Positions 1 through 9,410 are shown, counted from the first letter of the stretch. The stretch: 64,000 bases of DNA from Mucilaginibacter corticis (GCF_007558865.1 NZ_VLPK01000001.1:124001-188000), one strand, 5' to 3'. Program-made: numbers and translations. Notes: generated from the letters alone by a model not told the origin.

Positions 1-1602
1 GAACGACTATCGGAGTTTCCCGGTTTCAGGAGCGGCCTTCACCCTATCCGCAGTTACCCCGACTCTATAGCAGCTCAGTTTCTTGGTTATATCGGCGAGG
101 TAAATGATAACATCATTGCCAAATCAGGAGGATATTATCATTTGGGAGATTATATCGGCATATCCGGTGTTGAAAAAGCTTATGAAAATGTTTTACGCGG
201 GCATCTCGGTATAAAAAATATGCTGGTAGACTCAAGGGGTGCACAAATGGGCTCCTATGCAAATGGTGCTTTTGATACACAGGTCGTTTCGGGCGAAAAA
301 CTAACCTCATCCCTTGATCTGCATTTGCAAAAGCTTGGCGAGAAGCTGATGCAGCACAAGGCAGGCAGTATTGTTGCGATAGAGCCATCATCCGGCGAGA
401 TATTGGCATTTGTAAGCACCCCAAGCTATGATCCTAACCTGTTGGTAGGGCATGACCGCAGCGTCAATTATAGTAAACTGAACGACGACCCTTATCAGCC
501 ATTTTTTATACGTCCGATACAGGCCAGCTATCCTCCAGGATCGTCATTTAAGCCGCTAAGCGCTTTGATAGCCATGGAAGAGGGCATTATCACACCTCAA
601 ACCACATATAATTGCCCGGGCTATTATATAGCAGGGAACCGCCGGATAAAATGCTTTCACGGCGAGCAGCATGGTACAGTTAACCTGGCAAGTGCCATAG
701 CCGAATCATGCAATGGGTATTTTGATATGGTGTTTGAGAAACTGATAAACCGCCTGGGCCCCAAACAAACAGATTCTGCCTTTACATCATGGCGCGATAA
801 TGTGGCTAAGTTTGGCCTTGGTAGCAAACTTGATCTTGATCTGCCAAGTGAAGGCACCGGGCTTTTGCCTAAGGCATCGTTTTATGATAAAATGTACCAT
901 AAAGGTGGCTGGCGTTCAAGTACAGTAATATCGCTGGGTATTGGCCAGGGCGAGCTGGGTGCTACGCCATTGCAACTGGCCAATATTGAAGCTACTATTG
1001 CCAATCATGGATTTTATTACAAACCGCACCTGATCAAATCAATCGGTGAAAGGCAGGTGATTAAATCAGAATATACTGTTAAAAATTATGTGGGTGTTGA
1101 CCCGCAATACTTTGAACCAGTAATTGATGGTATGCAGGCTGTGGTTGAACGCGGCACCGCTGTAACTTCAAAAATACCCGGTATAATAATGTGTGGTAAA
1201 ACCGGAACGGCGCAGGTAAATGGCGTAGACAATTCTGTATTCGTGGCATTTGCCCCCAGGGAGAACCCCAAAATTGCTATAGCCGTTGTGGTCGAAAATG
1301 GCGGCCAGGGCGCCAGTTGGGCCGCTCCTATCGCCAGCTTTATGGTTGAAAAATATTTGCGCGACAGTATTACTGCTCGTCCGTCAGGGATTGATCCGCA
1401 ACGTTATATGAATGCCGACCTGATGCCTGATATTTCAATATATATCAAGCAGCAGAAAAAGCAATTGCGCCGGGATAGCATCCGCCAGGCAAGGATTGAC
1501 TCTATCAAGAAAGCGCAAGCCACCAAATCGGCAACAAACAAGAATCACAAACCTGCCGGAACAAATTATTTGTCAGCGTTAAAACCTAAAGACGATGAGT
1601 AA
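1..1602 (+). CDS. mrdA: Penicillin-binding protein 2 (partial, 5' end outside window)
   Basis: Transpeptidase that cross-links peptidoglycan during cell elongation, anchored in the inner membrane and working with RodA. The frame is open from base 1, so the start codon and N-terminal membrane anchor lie upstream; 533 residues are visible. All three penicillin-binding motifs are present: SSFK (after YPPG) with the acyl-enzyme serine, SCN, and KTGTAQ. The C-terminal 60 residues are basic and rich in K, Q and S, probably a flexible tail. The end overlaps rodA by 8 bp, the usual mrdA-rodA arrangement, which indicates translational coupling. A TTG at 142 is internal and not the start. Confidence 0.95.
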   Translation, partial: ERLSEFPGFRSGLHPIRSYPDSIAAQFLGYIGEVNDNIIAKSGGYYHLGDYIGISGVEKAYENVLRGHLGIKNMLVDSRGAQMGSYANGAFDTQVVSGEKLTSSLDLHLQKLGEKLMQHKAGSIVAIEPSSGEILAFVSTPSYDPNLLVGHDRSVNYSKLNDDPYQPFFIRPIQASYPPGSSFKPLSALIAMEEGIITPQTTYNCPGYYIAGNRRIKCFHGEQHGTVNLASAIAESCNGYFDMVFEKLINRLGPKQTDSAFTSWRDNVAKFGLGSKLDLDLPSEGTGLLPKASFYDKMYHKGGWRSSTVISLGIGQGELGATPLQLANIEATIANHGFYYKPHLIKSIGERQVIKSEYTVKNYVGVDPQYFEPVIDGMQAVVERGTAVTSKIPGIIMCGKTGTAQVNGVDNSVFVAFAPRENPKIAIAVVVENGGQGASWAAPIASFMVEKYLRDSITARPSGIDPQRYMNADLMPDISIYIKQQKKQLRRDSIRQARIDSIKKAQATKSATNKNHKPAGTNYLSALKPKDDE

Positions 1603-2869
1603 CCAGCAACGCAGTTTCTTTTTTAATGTAGACTGGCTAACGGTGCTTATCTACTTGGCACTTTGCACTATTGGTGTACTCAGCATCCACTCGGCCGTGT
1701 TTGACCCTAAGAATGCATCTATTGTTGATCTGGACACCAATTACGGCAAGCAGTTTGTATTTGTGATAGTGGCTATTGTGCTGGGCATATTTATCTTATT
1801 GCTGGAAAGCCGCTTTCTCTCTGCCCTGGCCCCTGCTATATATGGCATCACTACTGTGTTGCTATTATTAGTACTGGTGGTTGGGCGCAATGTTGGTGGT
1901 AACCAGGCGTGGATCCCGCTACCCGGTGGCTTCAGGCTGCAACCTTCTGAGTTTGCCAAATTTGCTACCTGCCTGCTGTTAGCACGATATTTAAGCGGAA
2001 CTAATGTTAAAGTAACCGAGATCCGATCATTTGCTATCGCGGCAGGGATCATCTTTTTCCCGATGATACTTATTCTGCTTCAGCCCGATGCCGGGTCGAC
2101 CCTGGTATTTAGCTCGTTGCTGTTTGTGTTATACCGAGAGGGTCTATCGCCTTATTTTCTGATTCTGGAAGGGCTGTTCATCACCTTATTTGTGCTGACG
2201 CTTAAACTCAATAACCTGCCATTAATTATCGGGAGCATTATAGTGATTACCATCGCAATCATCCTGCTATTCAGGCGTAACCGAAAACTTATGATGACGC
2301 TGCTTATTGGTGCCGGTATATTGATAACCTTTGTTTTAAGCGTTCAGTTTCTTTACACCAAAGTATTAAAGCATCACCAAAAAGAGCGTATAGATATTGT
2401 ATTAGGTATTGAAAGTGATCCGCATGGTAAAGGGTATAATGTTAACCAGTCAAAAATAGCCATTGGCTCGGGCAAACTCTGGGGCAAAGGGTACATGCAG
2501 GGCACACAAACCAAGTACAAGTTTGTGCCTGAGCAAAGCACCGACTTTATATTCTGTACTGTTGGCGAGGAATTCGGTTTCGCCGGATCTGTAGTAGTAT
2601 TAGGGCTTTACCTGTTTTTGGTGTTACGGATCATCTACATCGCCGAGCGGCAACGATCACCCTTCTCGCGCATTTACGCCTATGGGGTGGCATCTGTCAT
2701 ATTCTTTCACGTGGTGATCAATATCGGCATGACCATTGGTATTGTACCGTCAATAGGTATCCCGCTGCCGCTGATCAGTTATGGCGGCTCGTCGCTGTTA
2801 AGCTTTACCGTAATGCTGTTCATCCTGATCAAACTAGACTCGAACAGGATGGGTATGATCTACGCGTAA
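1595..2869 (+). CDS. rodA: Rod-shape-determining protein RodA (SEDS glycosyltransferase)
   Basis: SEDS-family peptidoglycan polymerase of the elongasome; an integral membrane protein of 424 residues with about ten hydrophobic segments. Family landmarks are RLQPSEFAK in the first half, LQPDAGSTLVF with the conserved aspartate of the SEDS active site, and the C-terminal GIPLPLISYGGSS stretch shared by FtsW, RodA and SpoVE. The start overlaps the PBP2 gene by 8 bp, so the two partners are made together. A GC-rich palindrome follows the stop. Confidence 0.96.
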   Translation: MSNQQRSFFFNVDWLTVLIYLALCTIGVLSIHSAVFDPKNASIVDLDTNYGKQFVFVIVAIVLGIFILLLESRFLSALAPAIYGITTVLLLLVLVVGRNVGGNQAWIPLPGGFRLQPSEFAKFATCLLLARYLSGTNVKVTEIRSFAIAAGIIFFPMILILLQPDAGSTLVFSSLLFVLYREGLSPYFLILEGLFITLFVLTLKLNNLPLIIGSIIVITIAIILLFRRNRKLMMTLLIGAGILITFVLSVQFLYTKVLKHHQKERIDIVLGIESDPHGKGYNVNQSKIAIGSGKLWGKGYMQGTQTKYKFVPEQSTDFIFCTVGEEFGFAGSVVVLGLYLFLVLRIIYIAERQRSPFSRIYAYGVASVIFFHVVINIGMTIGIVPSIGIPLPLISYGGSSLLSFTVMLFILIKLDSNRMGMIYA

Positions 2870-2894
2870 CCCCCCTGCCCCCTAAAGGGGGAGA
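2870..2894. repeat. GC hairpin repeat, copy 1
   Basis: A C-run, TAAA loop and G-run hairpin (CCCCC at 2878-2882, GGGGG at 2887-2891). The same element, CCCCC-TAAA-GGGGGA, recurs at 59912-59936 after mtgA. It sits between convergent genes and may act as a terminator, but it has no T-tract, so a dispersed intergenic repeat is the better description. Confidence 0.6.
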
Positions 2895-2941
2895 TTACTA
2901 AGCGTATTTAGGATATCACCAGTGTAACTAACCTCTGATCG

Positions 2942-3922
2942 CTAATTAGCATAGCGCCTTTTCAGCAGTTCAAAAAACTTGTTGGCGGTGTCGGGTTTAC
3001 TGTCCCAATTATTTTTAACTGTATAGTTTTTAGTCAAAAACCGGTTAGCTTCTTCAAACGAGTTAAAGCGATTCAATATCTCAATAGCTTCGCTGTAAGC
3101 AAGGCTGTAACCATTAAACAGGTCTTTAATATAAAGCAGTTTGTCATTTAAAGTAATGGCCTGTTTAAGATTGGCTATGCCCTGCGTACCGGCTTGCTCA
3201 GTGATAGTAGCAGCAGCGGCCCTTTGTGCCGATATCCTTTGATTAATGGTTAATACCTCTTCTTTTTCTTTAGCTATCTCGTCGTTTTTTACTACCGGCT
3301 TAACAACTTCCATAACCGGCGCTTTAGGTTGCTCAACAGGCTTAACTTCTTCAACTTTTACTTCGGGTACAACCAGTGCCGGCTTTACGGGTTCAGGTGC
3401 GGCGGGGGCCGGTTCTTCTATTACTTCTTCGGCTATATCTTCTGTTACTTCTTCGTCCTCATAATCAGACTCATCCACCACCAGTTCATGCCTGATCACT
3501 TCGGGTTCTTCTCTTACAAATGAATAACTATCCTTTGGTGTTGTTGCCGAAAGATCAATATGAGCTACAGCTTCGTCATGTGTAGCAGCGTTGGTCTTTT
3601 CGGCTTCGGGCTGCGGCTCACGTTTGGGTTGTTGTACTACGGGTTCAAAAAACTTTTTTACTATAGGTGCAGGCTCTTTCGGTTTTTCAGGCTCAACGGG
3701 CTGTTTTGGCTCTGCAGGTGGCTGAACGGGTCTGTCAAGCTTATTTCGCTGGTTAAGCTTGCTTAGTATTTCGGCATGGTCTGCCAGAAAATGAGCGTTT
3801 GCCACAAACAGCTCCAGTTCAAGATCGTTTAAATTGTCAGGATTAGCTTCAATGTATTTATATTGGTCATTAAGCTCTTTTATTATGCCACCTATTTTAT
3901 GAAATACCTCTAATTGCTTCAT
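2942..3922 (-). CDS. Hypothetical protein with Pro/Glu/Val-rich linker
   Basis: Function not recognised. The start chosen is the ATG at 3922 (MKQLEVFHKI), 13 codons inside the longest frame that begins at 3961. Residues 1-60 look helical and soluble. A long low-complexity stretch rich in P, E, V and K follows (about 70-225), then a compact C-terminal segment of about 100 residues (from LTINQRISAQ to LLKRRYAN) that looks like a folded, helical domain. There is no signal peptide or membrane segment. This linker-plus-conserved-tail layout is common in uncharacterised Sphingobacteriaceae proteins. It lies between rodA (convergent) and tdk (divergent), so its promoter region faces that of tdk. Confidence 0.8.
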   Translation of the reverse strand: MKQLEVFHKIGGIIKELNDQYKYIEANPDNLNDLELELFVANAHFLADHAEILSKLNQRNKLDRPVQPPAEPKQPVEPEKPKEPAPIVKKFFEPVVQQPKREPQPEAEKTNAATHDEAVAHIDLSATTPKDSYSFVREEPEVIRHELVVDESDYEDEEVTEDIAEEVIEEPAPAAPEPVKPALVVPEVKVEEVKPVEQPKAPVMEVVKPVVKNDEIAKEKEEVLTINQRISAQRAAAATITEQAGTQGIANLKQAITLNDKLLYIKDLFNGYSLAYSEAIEILNRFNSFEEANRFLTKNYTVKNNWDSKPDTANKFFELLKRRYAN

Positions 3923-3998
3923 TACAATACTATAGAAAATTTGCTTATCAAAATTAAGCATTAAATTCTGATATTAGACGTTTACAAAAAGTTTACCA

Positions 3999-4580
3999 AT
4001 GCAGCTCACCGAAGATATTTTTAGGCGAAAAAATGAAAGCGGTGGTGGTATTGAGGTTATTTGCGGGTCGATGTTCTCCGGCAAGACCGAAGAATTAATA
4101 AGACGGATTAACCGTGCCCGCTATGCCAAACTAAGCGTTAAGATCTTTAAGCCAAAGCTTGATATCCGTTATGACGATAATGACGTGGTATCGCACAACG
4201 CTACCGCAGCCGCGTCAACTCCCGTAAATAAATCGGCAGAGATACTACTACTTGCCGGCCACGCGCAGGTTGTAGGCATTGACGAAGCCCAGTTTTTTGA
4301 CAATAAATTGCCTGATGTATGTACAACGCTTGCTAATAAAGGCATCAGGGTAATTATTGCAGGGCTGGACATGGATTTTAAAGGCCGCCCATTCGGCCCC
4401 ATGCCTACGCTTATGGCCATTGCCGAATCAGTAACTAAAGTACATGCTGTATGCGTAAGGTGTGGCAACCCGGCGCTATATTCATACCGTTTAGTGCCCA
4501 GCAAAGAAAAAGTATTGTTAGGCGAAAAGGATAGCTACGAGCCACGTTGCCGCATTTGCTACCACAGCAAAGCTTTTTAA
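3999..4580 (+). CDS. tdk: Thymidine kinase (type II)
   Basis: ATP-dependent phosphorylation of thymidine to dTMP in the nucleotide salvage pathway; cytoplasmic, 193 residues, normal for type II enzymes. The P-loop [14 protein letters not shown] lies at about residues 23-36 and the Walker B-like DEAQFF at about 96. The structural zinc site uses the CVRC pair and the CRIC-H segment near the C-terminus. The C-terminal lasso ends directly after the zinc site. It is probably monocistronic, being followed by a 115 bp gap and a response regulator. Confidence 0.97.
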   Translation: MQLTEDIFRRKNESGGGIEVICGSMFSGKTEELIRRINRARYAKLSVKIFKPKLDIRYDDNDVVSHNATAAASTPVNKSAEILLLAGHAQVVGIDEAQFFDNKLPDVCTTLANKGIRVIIAGLDMDFKGRPFGPMPTLMAIAESVTKVHAVCVRCGNPALYSYRLVPSKEKVLLGEKDSYEPRCRICYHSKAF

Positions 4581-4695
4581 ACGGCCGCTATTCATCATAT
4601 TTCTGTCTTATTGGTCATAATTAAACTAAAATTTACTGTAGAGTAAAACAAAAAGCATATGCTTATTTGTTGTTGTATTATTACCTAACACTACA

Positions 4696-5064
4696 ATGGC
4701 CAAAAAGATATTAATAATTGAGGATGATAAAGACATTAGAGAATCTATTGTTTATGTTTTGCAGGAAGATGGTTATGATGTGACCGCTTCGGAAGATTCA
4801 AAAATTTTGAGATCTGTAAATGAGCTTGCCCCCGATATGATATTATTGGATAACTGGCTCACCGAGTGGAAAAGCGATGCCAATGGCGAGCAGCTTAGCC
4901 GCGAACTAAAAAGCAATCCGGCAACCAGCCACATTCCGGTTATTATTATATCTGCAGTAAGCAACATTAAGGAAATAGCCGTAGCCGGTTTAGCCGACGA
5001 TTATTTGCGAAAGCCTTTTGACGTAGCAGACCTTACTGCTATTGTTAAAAAGCATATTAAATAA
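4696..5064 (+). CDS. Single-domain response regulator (receiver only)
   Basis: CheY-like receiver of 122 residues with no output domain. The acidic pocket is E9-D10-D11, the phospho-acceptor is D52 in LLDNW, the switch serine follows PVIII, and the conserved lysine is in LRKPFD. All catalytic residues of a working receiver are present. No histidine kinase lies beside it, so the partner must be elsewhere. Such stand-alone receivers usually act in phosphorelays or bind target proteins. It is convergent with the glycosidase gene, with only 23 bp between them. Confidence 0.93.
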   Translation: MAKKILIIEDDKDIRESIVYVLQEDGYDVTASEDSKILRSVNELAPDMILLDNWLTEWKSDANGEQLSRELKSNPATSHIPVIIISAVSNIKEIAVAGLADDYLRKPFDVADLTAIVKKHIK

Positions 5065-5087
5065 CAAAGCGTACGGTCCCTCAAAAA

Positions 5088-7226
5088 TCATTGTTCCATC
5101 ACCACCACTGCTGATCTTGGCGGAACTTCAACGTTACCATCGGTAGCAGTTTCGTCCTGGTTTTCTGGTGATACCAAAACCAATTTCCCTTGGTTAGGCA
5201 GGCTCACTTTGCAGTTAACTGTTTTACGTACAGGGTTAACCAGTACCACTGCTCTTTTCCCGGTTGATGTTGTAAATACCGAATATTTATGATCGCCGTT
5301 GGCAGATACTGTCGCGCCTAATGTATCGTGAAATACCCCATCCCATAGATAAGCTTTGTAGCGTTTACGCAACGCATCAATTTTCTTTCCATAATCAAGC
5401 GTCATTTTAAAATCAGTAATATGGCCTTTAAAGTTATAGGGTTCATAACTGATAATGTACCGATCCATCAAGATCAGGTTCAGCATTTCGCGGTCGTCAA
5501 AACCGTTTACAGCAACTATTAAAGGAGCTTGCGGATCAAGGTATCTGCATACAGGTATTGAACCGCCATTTATCCGGAAGTACGAGGTTGAATAGTACTG
5601 CATCAACCAATCCATATGCCCCTCTCCGGCAAACAGAAAATCAGGACTGATCTTATCCGCAGCCGCGCGCAGTTGTGACGCCAAAGGCATATCGCCGCCA
5701 TAAATATACCCCGGCGCGGTGTAGCCGTGATCTGCGGCAAAACTATATTTAACAGGGCCATGATGGCAGTTCTCATCAAACAACCAGCCCGAACCGCCAA
5801 GGTCAAGTAGTTTTTGAAACTCTTTGGTAATTAAGTTGCGATATTCAGGACTTACAAAATCCATTACTGCCCGGCGGCGGGTGTTTATGCCGGCCAATTG
5901 CGTAGGTGTGTAGTAACTGTAACCGCCATGTTCATAAGGGATGCCATAAGGATCGGTAGCTGCGTATTTGTAAAGTTCTTTCTTATACCAGTCTTTAGTT
6001 TTATCTGCCCAGTTTAGCTTGCCGAACATGATCATTTTAACACCCATCGCCTGAATTTTAGCTATGGATGCTTTCAATTCTTCTTTTGTACCTAATCCCG
6101 GGTCTGTGTTTTGACTGGGGTCCCCTCCGTCTTGCCCATCCTCATTCCAGCCTACCAATTGTATGGCGCCTACGCCATTATCAGCACATTCTTTTCCGTA
6201 TTGAACAATATCCTTGTATTTGACCCTGTAATCTTGTTCAGGCGAGCTGATCTGCAGTTGAAACCACGAATGCACATCGTTTATCCAGCCCGGTGTATGG
6301 GGTGCTTTGAACCAGGTATTGCGCCATTGTTTATACATGTCAACACCTGCGTGCCAATCGCCGGTATAACATTTCATGACCACGGGCACCAGGTTAATGT
6401 TGGTATGCGGATGGGCAAACACGAAATGGCATGTCCTGAATTCAAGATTTACCGCATGCCCGTCAATCTCATCGGTATTGGGTACCGGTGCGTTAACAGA
6501 TTGTTCCACACCGGGATTTTGTACGAAAGTAAATTGCAGCAGGTATTGCTGATAAGGGTCTTTCATCTCCACGTACATACCCTGATCAGGTGCCTGGATC
6601 AAACAAAATATGCTCCGGTTCGAGTCGAAGGTTTTCATAGCGGTAAATGTGCCCCAGTAACCTTTGTCATTACCAAAATTAGGGAACAGCTCTACCGATT
6701 CCAGGTTACCATACCACATCGTTTTTACCTGCATTGGTGATGTGGGGGCCGGCCGGTTAAAATCACCTAAATAAGGATAGTCTATCGTTTCGACAGTAAG
6801 GTTTGAATTATTTTCGAGTGAGGCATTAAAAGTGAGTTCACCATTATTTAGTGTTACAATTCCGGTAAATTTCATGGGTAGTACACCACCATGATCGCTT
6901 GTAAGTTTATCCCAATGTATCCGTACTTCGTGTTCTGATATTTTTTCTACGTGGGCGGGTTGGCCCTGTCCTGATACATAGTTACTTCTTTGATTTGGCA
7001 ACGGTACCAACATCCTGAAAGTAGCACCTAATTCTGCACGCTTTTCAATTAACCAATGGGTTGATTTACGTTCCATCCGGACCAGCGCACCATTATTAGC
7101 ATCAAAAGCAACTAATAGCGAATCGTCCTGTATAATTATTTCTTTATCGCCAACCGGCGCTGCCTTTACACTAATAGTTGCGCATAGCAAAACACAGGCT
7201 ATTACTAACTGTGATATAATTTTCAT
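5088..7226 (-). CDS. Putative exported glycoside hydrolase, DUF6259-like
   Basis: 712 residues with a clear Sec signal peptide (MKIISQLVIACVLLCATISVKA). The N-terminal ~280 residues look like a beta-sandwich of the kind that precedes catalytic barrels in GH36-like enzymes. From about 310 (DVHSWFQLQ) a TIM-barrel pattern follows, with acidic motifs GWNEDGQDGGD, GWLFDENCHH and FAGEGHMDW that could supply the catalytic pair. A small beta-rich C-terminal domain ends the protein. The family name is from memory of similar Bacteroidota proteins and the substrate is unknown. It is a single gene; a GH3 beta-glucosidase lies 2.4 kb away but is not in the same unit. Confidence 0.7.
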   Translation of the reverse strand: MKIISQLVIACVLLCATISVKAAPVGDKEIIIQDDSLLVAFDANNGALVRMERKSTHWLIEKRAELGATFRMLVPLPNQRSNYVSGQGQPAHVEKISEHEVRIHWDKLTSDHGGVLPMKFTGIVTLNNGELTFNASLENNSNLTVETIDYPYLGDFNRPAPTSPMQVKTMWYGNLESVELFPNFGNDKGYWGTFTAMKTFDSNRSIFCLIQAPDQGMYVEMKDPYQQYLLQFTFVQNPGVEQSVNAPVPNTDEIDGHAVNLEFRTCHFVFAHPHTNINLVPVVMKCYTGDWHAGVDMYKQWRNTWFKAPHTPGWINDVHSWFQLQISSPEQDYRVKYKDIVQYGKECADNGVGAIQLVGWNEDGQDGGDPSQNTDPGLGTKEELKASIAKIQAMGVKMIMFGKLNWADKTKDWYKKELYKYAATDPYGIPYEHGGYSYYTPTQLAGINTRRRAVMDFVSPEYRNLITKEFQKLLDLGGSGWLFDENCHHGPVKYSFAADHGYTAPGYIYGGDMPLASQLRAAADKISPDFLFAGEGHMDWLMQYYSTSYFRINGGSIPVCRYLDPQAPLIVAVNGFDDREMLNLILMDRYIISYEPYNFKGHITDFKMTLDYGKKIDALRKRYKAYLWDGVFHDTLGATVSANGDHKYSVFTTSTGKRAVVLVNPVRKTVNCKVSLPNQGKLVLVSPENQDETATDGNVEVPPRSAVVVMEQ

Positions 7227-7379
7227 GAAAAAGTATTGCGGTTTATAACTTGTAAAAGTAAAGTTAATGATTAAGCTGAATAATCATTATGCTACCTGTT
7301 CATAGTACAAACATCAATTAATACCGCCGTAAATAAATATACCGCTGTATTATGCGTACCTTGCGGCATAATCGTAAAG

Positions 7380-7407
7380 GCATCCCGATTTACCGGGATG
7401 CTTTTTT
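7380..7407 (+). terminator. Intrinsic terminator with no gene directly upstream
   Basis: Stem GCATCCCG / CGGGATGC with loop ATTTAC, followed by seven T. It reads on the + strand, but the 150 bp before it contain no + strand gene (the nearest gene, at 7226, is divergent). It therefore terminates either a short RNA started within 7227-7380 or the 5' leader of the small gene at 7432. Confidence 0.75.
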
Positions 7408-7431
7408 TATTCACTAAAACCCACGTACCCT

Positions 7432-7635
7432 ATGGCTAAATCCCAAGCAACTTTCATGAAAAAACAATTAGAAAAAAATCGTCAAAAAAAGAAAGAAGAT
7501 AAAGCACAACGTAAACAGGATCGTAAAGACAACCCAACAAGTGGCGACCTGGACAGTATGATGGCTTATGTAAATGAATTTGGCGAAATTACCTCAACTC
7601 CCCCTGCTCCACCCAAACCAACCAACAGGGATTAA
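7432..7635 (+). CDS. Small basic protein, conserved in Bacteroidota
   Basis: 67 residues. The first ~35 are an extremely basic helix (K, R, Q repeats, MAKSQATFMKKQLEK start), followed by an acidic/hydrophobic patch (DLDSMMAYVNEFGEI) and a proline-rich tail. I recognise the pattern as a small protein often seen beside cold-shock genes in Bacteroidota, but no csp gene is adjacent here. The composition suggests RNA or ribosome binding; that is inference. An intrinsic terminator ends 25 bp before the ATG. Confidence 0.8.
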   Translation: MAKSQATFMKKQLEKNRQKKKEDKAQRKQDRKDNPTSGDLDSMMAYVNEFGEITSTPPAPPKPTNRD

Positions 7636-7655
7636 CCTGTTTACTGCTAAATATT

Positions 7656-8015
7656 TCAGTCGTTGTAATGGCCGCGTTTTATCATATCCTTAAAGACTTT
7701 CGTTAAAAATACTTTATCCGTATTGCTTAAATGTCTTTGTTTTTCGTTACCGTTTATTTGGTAAGTAATATCGCCATGGCCATCACGCGAAGCAATTAAA
7801 GACTGACCGTCTTTTTCATACTTTGCAAAGCCGTTTGGCGTAATGCGTGTAATTTCGGTGCTGTCGTCACTAAAATAAGTACGGCCCACGTATTCAATTT
7901 TAACACCGCCGTTACCATCATCTTCAGAAATAACTACATGCCTGCCAGGTCTGCCGCAAGCTGTTATCATAGCTACAAAGCTTAATAGCGCTACTGTGAT
8001 CTTTAAATTTTTCAT
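7656..8015 (-). CDS. Small lipoprotein, function unknown
   Basis: 119 residues. The N-terminus is a lipoprotein signal with lipobox MITAC, cysteine at about residue 20, so the mature protein is membrane-anchored outside the cytoplasm. The remaining ~100 residues contain a two-strand motif (IEYVGRTYFSDDSTEITRITPNGFAKYEKDG) but no recognised domain. Convergent with the small basic protein (20 bp gap) and divergent from msrA. Confidence 0.82.
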   Translation of the reverse strand: MKNLKITVALLSFVAMITACGRPGRHVVISEDDGNGGVKIEYVGRTYFSDDSTEITRITPNGFAKYEKDGQSLIASRDGHGDITYQINGNEKQRHLSNTDKVFLTKVFKDMIKRGHYND

Positions 8016-8158
8016 TGTGTATTTTATTAAAATGAGCTAATGTTCAATTATTTAATGCAAACATAAACAATTATTATAGTACTATGCAATACATAATACT
8101 ATTTATTTTATACTTATCTGCAAATTGTCAATCGTATATCACAATTTATAGAAAACGT

Positions 8159-8166
8159 TACTTTTG
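8159..8166 (+). promoter_or_regulatory. -7 box of msrA-msrB promoter
   Basis: TACTTTTG matches the Bacteroidota -7 consensus TAnnTTTG. It lies 57 bp before the msrA start. No good TTG -33 element is seen at the usual distance, so it rests on the -7 box alone. Confidence 0.5.
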
Positions 8167-8223
8167 CCCTGTTTTACCCGTAACCGGCAATACGACACGT
8201 CATTTTTTACGTTAGTTACCCAT

Positions 8224-8856
8224 ATGAAAAAGATATTTTGTTTTTTACTGCTGATGCAATTTGCCGTATGTGGCGTGTTTGCATTGCCCCGTCAACCCAT
8301 TGTTAACCATTCAAAACCTGCCACCTTAGATACCGCCACCTTTGCTACAGGCTGTTTTTGGTGTACCGAAGTAAAGTTTCAGCAACTAAAAGGGGTTAAA
8401 AAAGTGACATCAGGATTTGCAGGTGGCCATGTGGCCAACCCTACTTATGAGCAGGTTTGCACCGGGACAACAGGTCATGCAGAAGCCTGCAATATTGTTT
8501 ATGACCCGAAAGTGATAACCTATGATGAATTGATCGAAGCGTTTTTTGTAGCGCACGACCCTACCCAGCTAAACAGGCAGGGTAATGATGTAGGCACTCA
8601 ATACCGTTCGGCAATATTTTATCACAACCCGGCTCAAAAAGAAAAGGCTGATTATTACGTGAATAAGCTCAACGCCGAAAAAGCTTATAAGTCTAAAATT
8701 GTGACACAAATTGTTCCATACACTGTTTTTTACAAGGCCGAGGGTTATCATCAAAATTATTATAACCTGAACAGTAGCCAGCCGTATTGCAAATATGTTA
8801 TACAACCTGAGCTGGAGAAATTTAAAAAGGTATTTAAAGACAAATTAAAGCAATGA
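8224..8856 (+). CDS. msrA: Peptide-methionine (S)-S-oxide reductase MsrA, exported
   Basis: Reduces the S epimer of methionine sulfoxide in oxidised proteins. The start chosen is the ATG at 8224 because it opens a Sec signal peptide (MKKIFCFLLLMQFAVCGVFA); an upstream in-frame ATG at 8164 would bury it. The catalytic motif GCFWC is present, followed by the family pattern GFAGGHVANPTYEQVCTGTTGHAE. The signal peptide puts the enzyme in the periplasm or at the outer membrane. It overlaps msrB by an ATGA, so the S and R epimer repair enzymes are made together outside the cytoplasm. Confidence 0.96.
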   Translation: MKKIFCFLLLMQFAVCGVFALPRQPIVNHSKPATLDTATFATGCFWCTEVKFQQLKGVKKVTSGFAGGHVANPTYEQVCTGTTGHAEACNIVYDPKVITYDELIEAFFVAHDPTQLNRQGNDVGTQYRSAIFYHNPAQKEKADYYVNKLNAEKAYKSKIVTQIVPYTVFYKAEGYHQNYYNLNSSQPYCKYVIQPELEKFKKVFKDKLKQ

Positions 8857-9374
8857 GAACCGCATTAATTATAGCCGCCATTTTGTTGGGATCGGTAAGT
8901 GCTTCTGTGGCGCAACATCTTAAAACAACCGGCGGGCACGAAAATAATCCATATTACTCGAACACAGACACCAAGCATTTAAAGGTATCAGATGCCGAGT
9001 GGAAAAAGATCTTGCCGCCCGCGCTTTATGCTACAGCGCGCGAACAGGCAACAGAGCGACCCTTTACGGGCAAGTTCTGGAAAAGCGATGCCAAGGGAAC
9101 TTATTATTGCGCGGTATGCGGCAACGTACTTTTTCGGTCGGATGCTAAATTTGCAAGCGATTGCGGCTGGCCCAGCTTTTTTGAACCTGTAAGAAAGAAC
9201 GCGGTAATTTATCGCGAAGATGACTCTTACAACATGAAACGGATAGAAGTGATATGTGCCCGCTGCGACTCGCACCTGGGGCATATCTTTGATGACGGCC
9301 CCCCGCCTACCGGTAAAAGGTTTTGTATGAACTCGGTGTCGCTGGATTTTTTACCTGATGATTTTAAGAAATAA
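8853..9374 (+). CDS. msrB: Peptide-methionine (R)-S-oxide reductase MsrB, exported
   Basis: Reduces the R epimer of methionine sulfoxide; 173 residues. A short signal peptide (ends at about SVAQ) precedes the domain. Zinc-binding cysteines are in CAVC and CARC; the catalytic cysteine is in RFCMNS, and the CGWPSFF motif is intact. The ATG overlaps the msrA stop (ATGA at 8853-8856). Together the pair forms an envelope protein-repair system as two separate polypeptides instead of an MsrAB fusion. Confidence 0.96.
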   Translation: MRTALIIAAILLGSVSASVAQHLKTTGGHENNPYYSNTDTKHLKVSDAEWKKILPPALYATAREQATERPFTGKFWKSDAKGTYYCAVCGNVLFRSDAKFASDCGWPSFFEPVRKNAVIYREDDSYNMKRIEVICARCDSHLGHIFDDGPPPTGKRFCMNSVSLDFLPDDFKK

Positions 9375-9410
9375 GCAATGATGATTACTTTGGTTTAAAA
9401 TCTAACGATC

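Noticed and set aside
127..141. AGGAGG-like site as ribosome binding site for a start at 142
   Set aside because: The PBP2 frame is open through it from the window edge, and the domain begins earlier; the match is internal coding sequence.
6111..6740. 209-codon open frame on the + strand inside the DUF6259-like gene
   Set aside because: It is antisense to a clearly coding sequence, with no signal, domain or promoter.
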